Of a DNA stretch of 43,319 bases, positions 41,693 through 43,319 are shown piece after piece. Source of the stretch: Pseudomonas viridiflava (GTDB taxonomy: Bacteria > Pseudomonadota > Gammaproteobacteria > Pseudomonadales > Pseudomonadaceae); NCBI RefSeq assembly GCF_900591205.1, contig NZ_UUPU01000080.1:1-43319 (forward strand), in the 5' to 3' direction. Below the pieces are notes generated by a model that saw only the letters and a list, made by a program, of their open reading frames with translations, did no database searches and was not told where the DNA came from. Made by a program: the position numbers and the translations under genes. The stretch's first letter is position 1; the number at the start of each line of letters is the position of its first letter.

Positions 41693-43046
41693 TTCCATCG
41701 CCCTGCGCCTGAGCGGCATGTTCACGCTGGTGGCGCTGCTGATCTTTCTGTTGATCGGCGGCGCGCTGTACCAGCAGGTTGACCGGGGCCTGGGCTTGTT
41801 GCCGGGGGCCGAGCTGGATGCGCGTTACAGCGTGCTCGAATCCTCGGTAAACCGCTTCGGTACGCCGGACCATTGGGTGAAGATCCAGGCCAAGCTCAAG
41901 TTGTTGGGCGAGGAAGACAAACGCATCCGTTTTTGGGTGGTGAGCAGCGACCCGAACTATGAGTACGGTAACCCGGACGCACAGATCCGTGAGTTTGCCG
42001 CCGGGCCCACCGGCAAGCGCGACCTGCGCCTGCCGGGGCGTGAATACCCGTTCAAGGTGCTGGTGAGCCAATTTGCGGCGAAAGACCAACGCCCGCCGCT
42101 GCGCTTCATGATTGCCATTGATACCGAGAACTTCCGCGCCACCCAGCACCAATTGCTGATGGCGTTGATCGGGCTGGCGTTTGTGGGGGTCGTGATGGCC
42201 TCGTTGCTGGGCTTCTGGGTGTCGCGCCTGGGCCTCAAGCCGCTGATAAAACTCTCGGACGAAGCGCAAAAACTCGCCCCGCCCAAACTCTCCGGGCGTC
42301 TGCAACTCTCGCCATTGCCTCCGGAGTTGAGCCAATTCGTCAATTCGTTCAACTCCACCCTCGACCGCGTGGAGCAGGCTTATTCGCGCCTGGAATCGTT
42401 CAACGCCGATGTGGCCCACGAACTGCGTTCGCCGCTGACCAACCTGATTGGCCAGACCCAGGTAGCCCTGACGCGTGGGCGTTCGGCGGAGCATTACTTC
42501 GAGGTGCTGCAGTCCAATCTTGAGGAATTGGAGCGCCTGCGTTCGATCATCAATGACATGCTGTTCCTTGCCAGTGCCGACCAGGGCAGCAAGGCCACCA
42601 AGCTGATCGAAAGCTCGCTGGCCGATGAAGTGGCCACCACGCTCGATTACCTGGATTTCATCCTGGAAGACGCCCAGGTCAAAGTGCAGGTACGCGGTGA
42701 TGCCTTGGTGCAGATCGAAAAAGCTCATTTGCGCCGGGCGTTGATCAACTTGCTTAGTAATGCGGTGCAACATACTGCGCCGGGGCAGGTTATCGAGGTG
42801 AACATTGAGGTGCATGAGCATCAGGTGGCCATCGGCGTGACCAATCCTGGGGATGAGATTGCCAGTGAGCATTTGCCGCGGTTGTTTGAGCGGTTTTATC
42901 GGGTGGATGCGTCGCGCAGTAACAGTGGGGCGAATCATGGGTTGGGGTTGGCGATTGTCAAGGCGATTGCCCTGATGCATGGGGGGGATGTGTTTGTGCG
43001 CAGTGTGGGTGGGGGGAATACGTTTGGGATTACCTTGCCGGTGTAG
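41682..43046 (+). CDS. Sensor histidine kinase, CusS-like
   Basis: The 454-residue sensor starts at GTG 41682 with GGAGAG 5 nt upstream. The open frame continues upstream but inside the regulator gene. It has two membrane helices (about residues 10-30 and 160-185) framing a periplasmic sensor region, a HAMP linker, and the phosphoacceptor H246 in FNADVAHELRSPL. The ATP-binding N box is LINLLSNAVQHT and the G box is GLGLAIVKAI. It would phosphorylate the adjacent regulator. The CusS-like class often senses copper or silver, but the linked pump is HAE1-type, so the signal is uncertain. The last 300 nt are rich in G/T-ending codons before repeat copy 4. Confidence 0.94.
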   Translation: MSANSIALRLSGMFTLVALLIFLLIGGALYQQVDRGLGLLPGAELDARYSVLESSVNRFGTPDHWVKIQAKLKLLGEEDKRIRFWVVSSDPNYEYGNPDAQIREFAAGPTGKRDLRLPGREYPFKVLVSQFAAKDQRPPLRFMIAIDTENFRATQHQLLMALIGLAFVGVVMASLLGFWVSRLGLKPLIKLSDEAQKLAPPKLSGRLQLSPLPPELSQFVNSFNSTLDRVEQAYSRLESFNADVAHELRSPLTNLIGQTQVALTRGRSAEHYFEVLQSNLEELERLRSIINDMLFLASADQGSKATKLIESSLADEVATTLDYLDFILEDAQVKVQVRGDALVQIEKAHLRRALINLLSNAVQHTAPGQVIEVNIEVHEHQVAIGVTNPGDEIASEHLPRLFERFYRVDASRSNSGANHGLGLAIVKAIALMHGGDVFVRSVGGGNTFGITLPV

Positions 43047-43056
43047 CTTTTGGGGT

Positions 43057-43319
43057 GCATATCCGTTGTTTTGGTGATGGCGGGTATGGGTTCCGCCCTT
43101 ACGGCGGGTCACTTTTGAAAAGAGCCCAAAAGTAACCAAAAGGCTCTTGCCCCACCACTCGGCACCTCGCCTCCGGCTCGGTGTGCCCGCATGCAGACTT
43201 GAATCCGTGGGCCGCCGCGATGGGCCATCCTTGGCCCAGCGCGGCTAACCCGGCGTCCTGCCGGGTTACCCACGGATTCAAGCCTGCGTGCGGCCAGCGT
43301 GGTTAATGGGGCGCCTAGA
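43057..43319 (-). repeat. Long intergenic repeat, copy 4
   Basis: This copy starts with GCATATCCG 11 bp after the sensor kinase stop and runs to GGGGCGCCTAGA at the very end of the window. It is 263 bp long. It is the inverted twin of copy 3, with which it shares an identical 60-codon shadow frame. It contains the GGCGG/CCGCC hairpin at about 43092-43106, which could end the sensor transcript. Confidence 0.93.

Noticed and set aside
39875..41725. A 616-codon open frame antisense to the RND pump and regulator genes.
   Set aside because: The plus-strand genes have clear families, and the antisense frame reflects GC-rich codon bias (His/Gln/Arg-rich). It has no recognisable domain.
1..43319. 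tRNA, rRNA, insertion sequence transposases, prophage genes or plasmid origins.
   Set aside because: None was recognised on either strand. The mobile signal in the window is limited to REPINs and the long non-coding repeats.

Overview
The window looks like chromosomal DNA from the Pseudomonas fluorescens group. The codon use is GC-rich, the twelve-gene alginate operon has the pseudomonad order algD-8-44-K-E-G-X-L-I-J-F-A, REP doublets of the P. fluorescens type (TGTGGGAGC...) are scattered through it, and there is a FUSC/NodT efflux operon next to a LysR gene. No species-level call is possible from sequence alone.

Layout. 1-173: part of a long intergenic repeat. 254-1033: yaaA. 1034-1924: REPIN, then a long regulatory region with a GAACTT-N16-TCATA (AlgU-type) promoter candidate and a structured leader of about 480 nt. 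1925-18402: complete alginate biosynthesis operon (precursors AlgA/AlgD; polymerase Alg8/Alg44; periplasmic and outer-membrane complex AlgK/AlgE/AlgG/AlgX/AlgL; acetylation AlgI/AlgJ/AlgF). Three REPINs punctuate it, and one of them lies in frame inside algK. A bidirectional terminator closes it. 18423-21638 (minus): a large polymorphic-toxin-like protein with a C-terminal domain resembling HYD1-type ADP-ribosyltransferases. 21837-23530: small membrane protein, SDR oxidoreductase and a SnoaL/DUF4440-like protein. 23633-28403 (minus): four-gene efflux operon (NodT lipoprotein, FUSC, DUF1656, HlyD-type adaptor) with a divergent LysR regulator (28585-29553).

29577-30411: two inverted copies of the about 260-bp repeat with a REPIN between them. 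30488-33801: GhrB-like dehydrogenase, CheV, GNAT and YkgJ-family proteins. 33821-36130 (minus): two related periplasmic solute-binding proteins. One is fused to a RidA domain; the other is followed by a collapsed PAS-chemoreceptor pseudogene. 36300-36533 (minus): small conserved-looking protein. 36747-43046: RND adaptor and pump plus a CusR/CusS-like two-component pair, preceded by a palindrome of the CusR/CopR-box form. 43057-43319: fourth copy of the long repeat.

Most notable points: (1) a REPIN of exactly 29 codons, open in frame, that supplies the basic N-region of the AlgK lipoprotein; (2) a large ART-like toxin with no room for an adjacent downstream immunity gene; (3) an exported SBP-RidA fusion; (4) long repeats that occur as matched inverted pairs bracketing whole gene blocks, with a C/A-rich strand bias extending outward from one fixed end of every copy; (5) a possible G-quadruplex just before algI.
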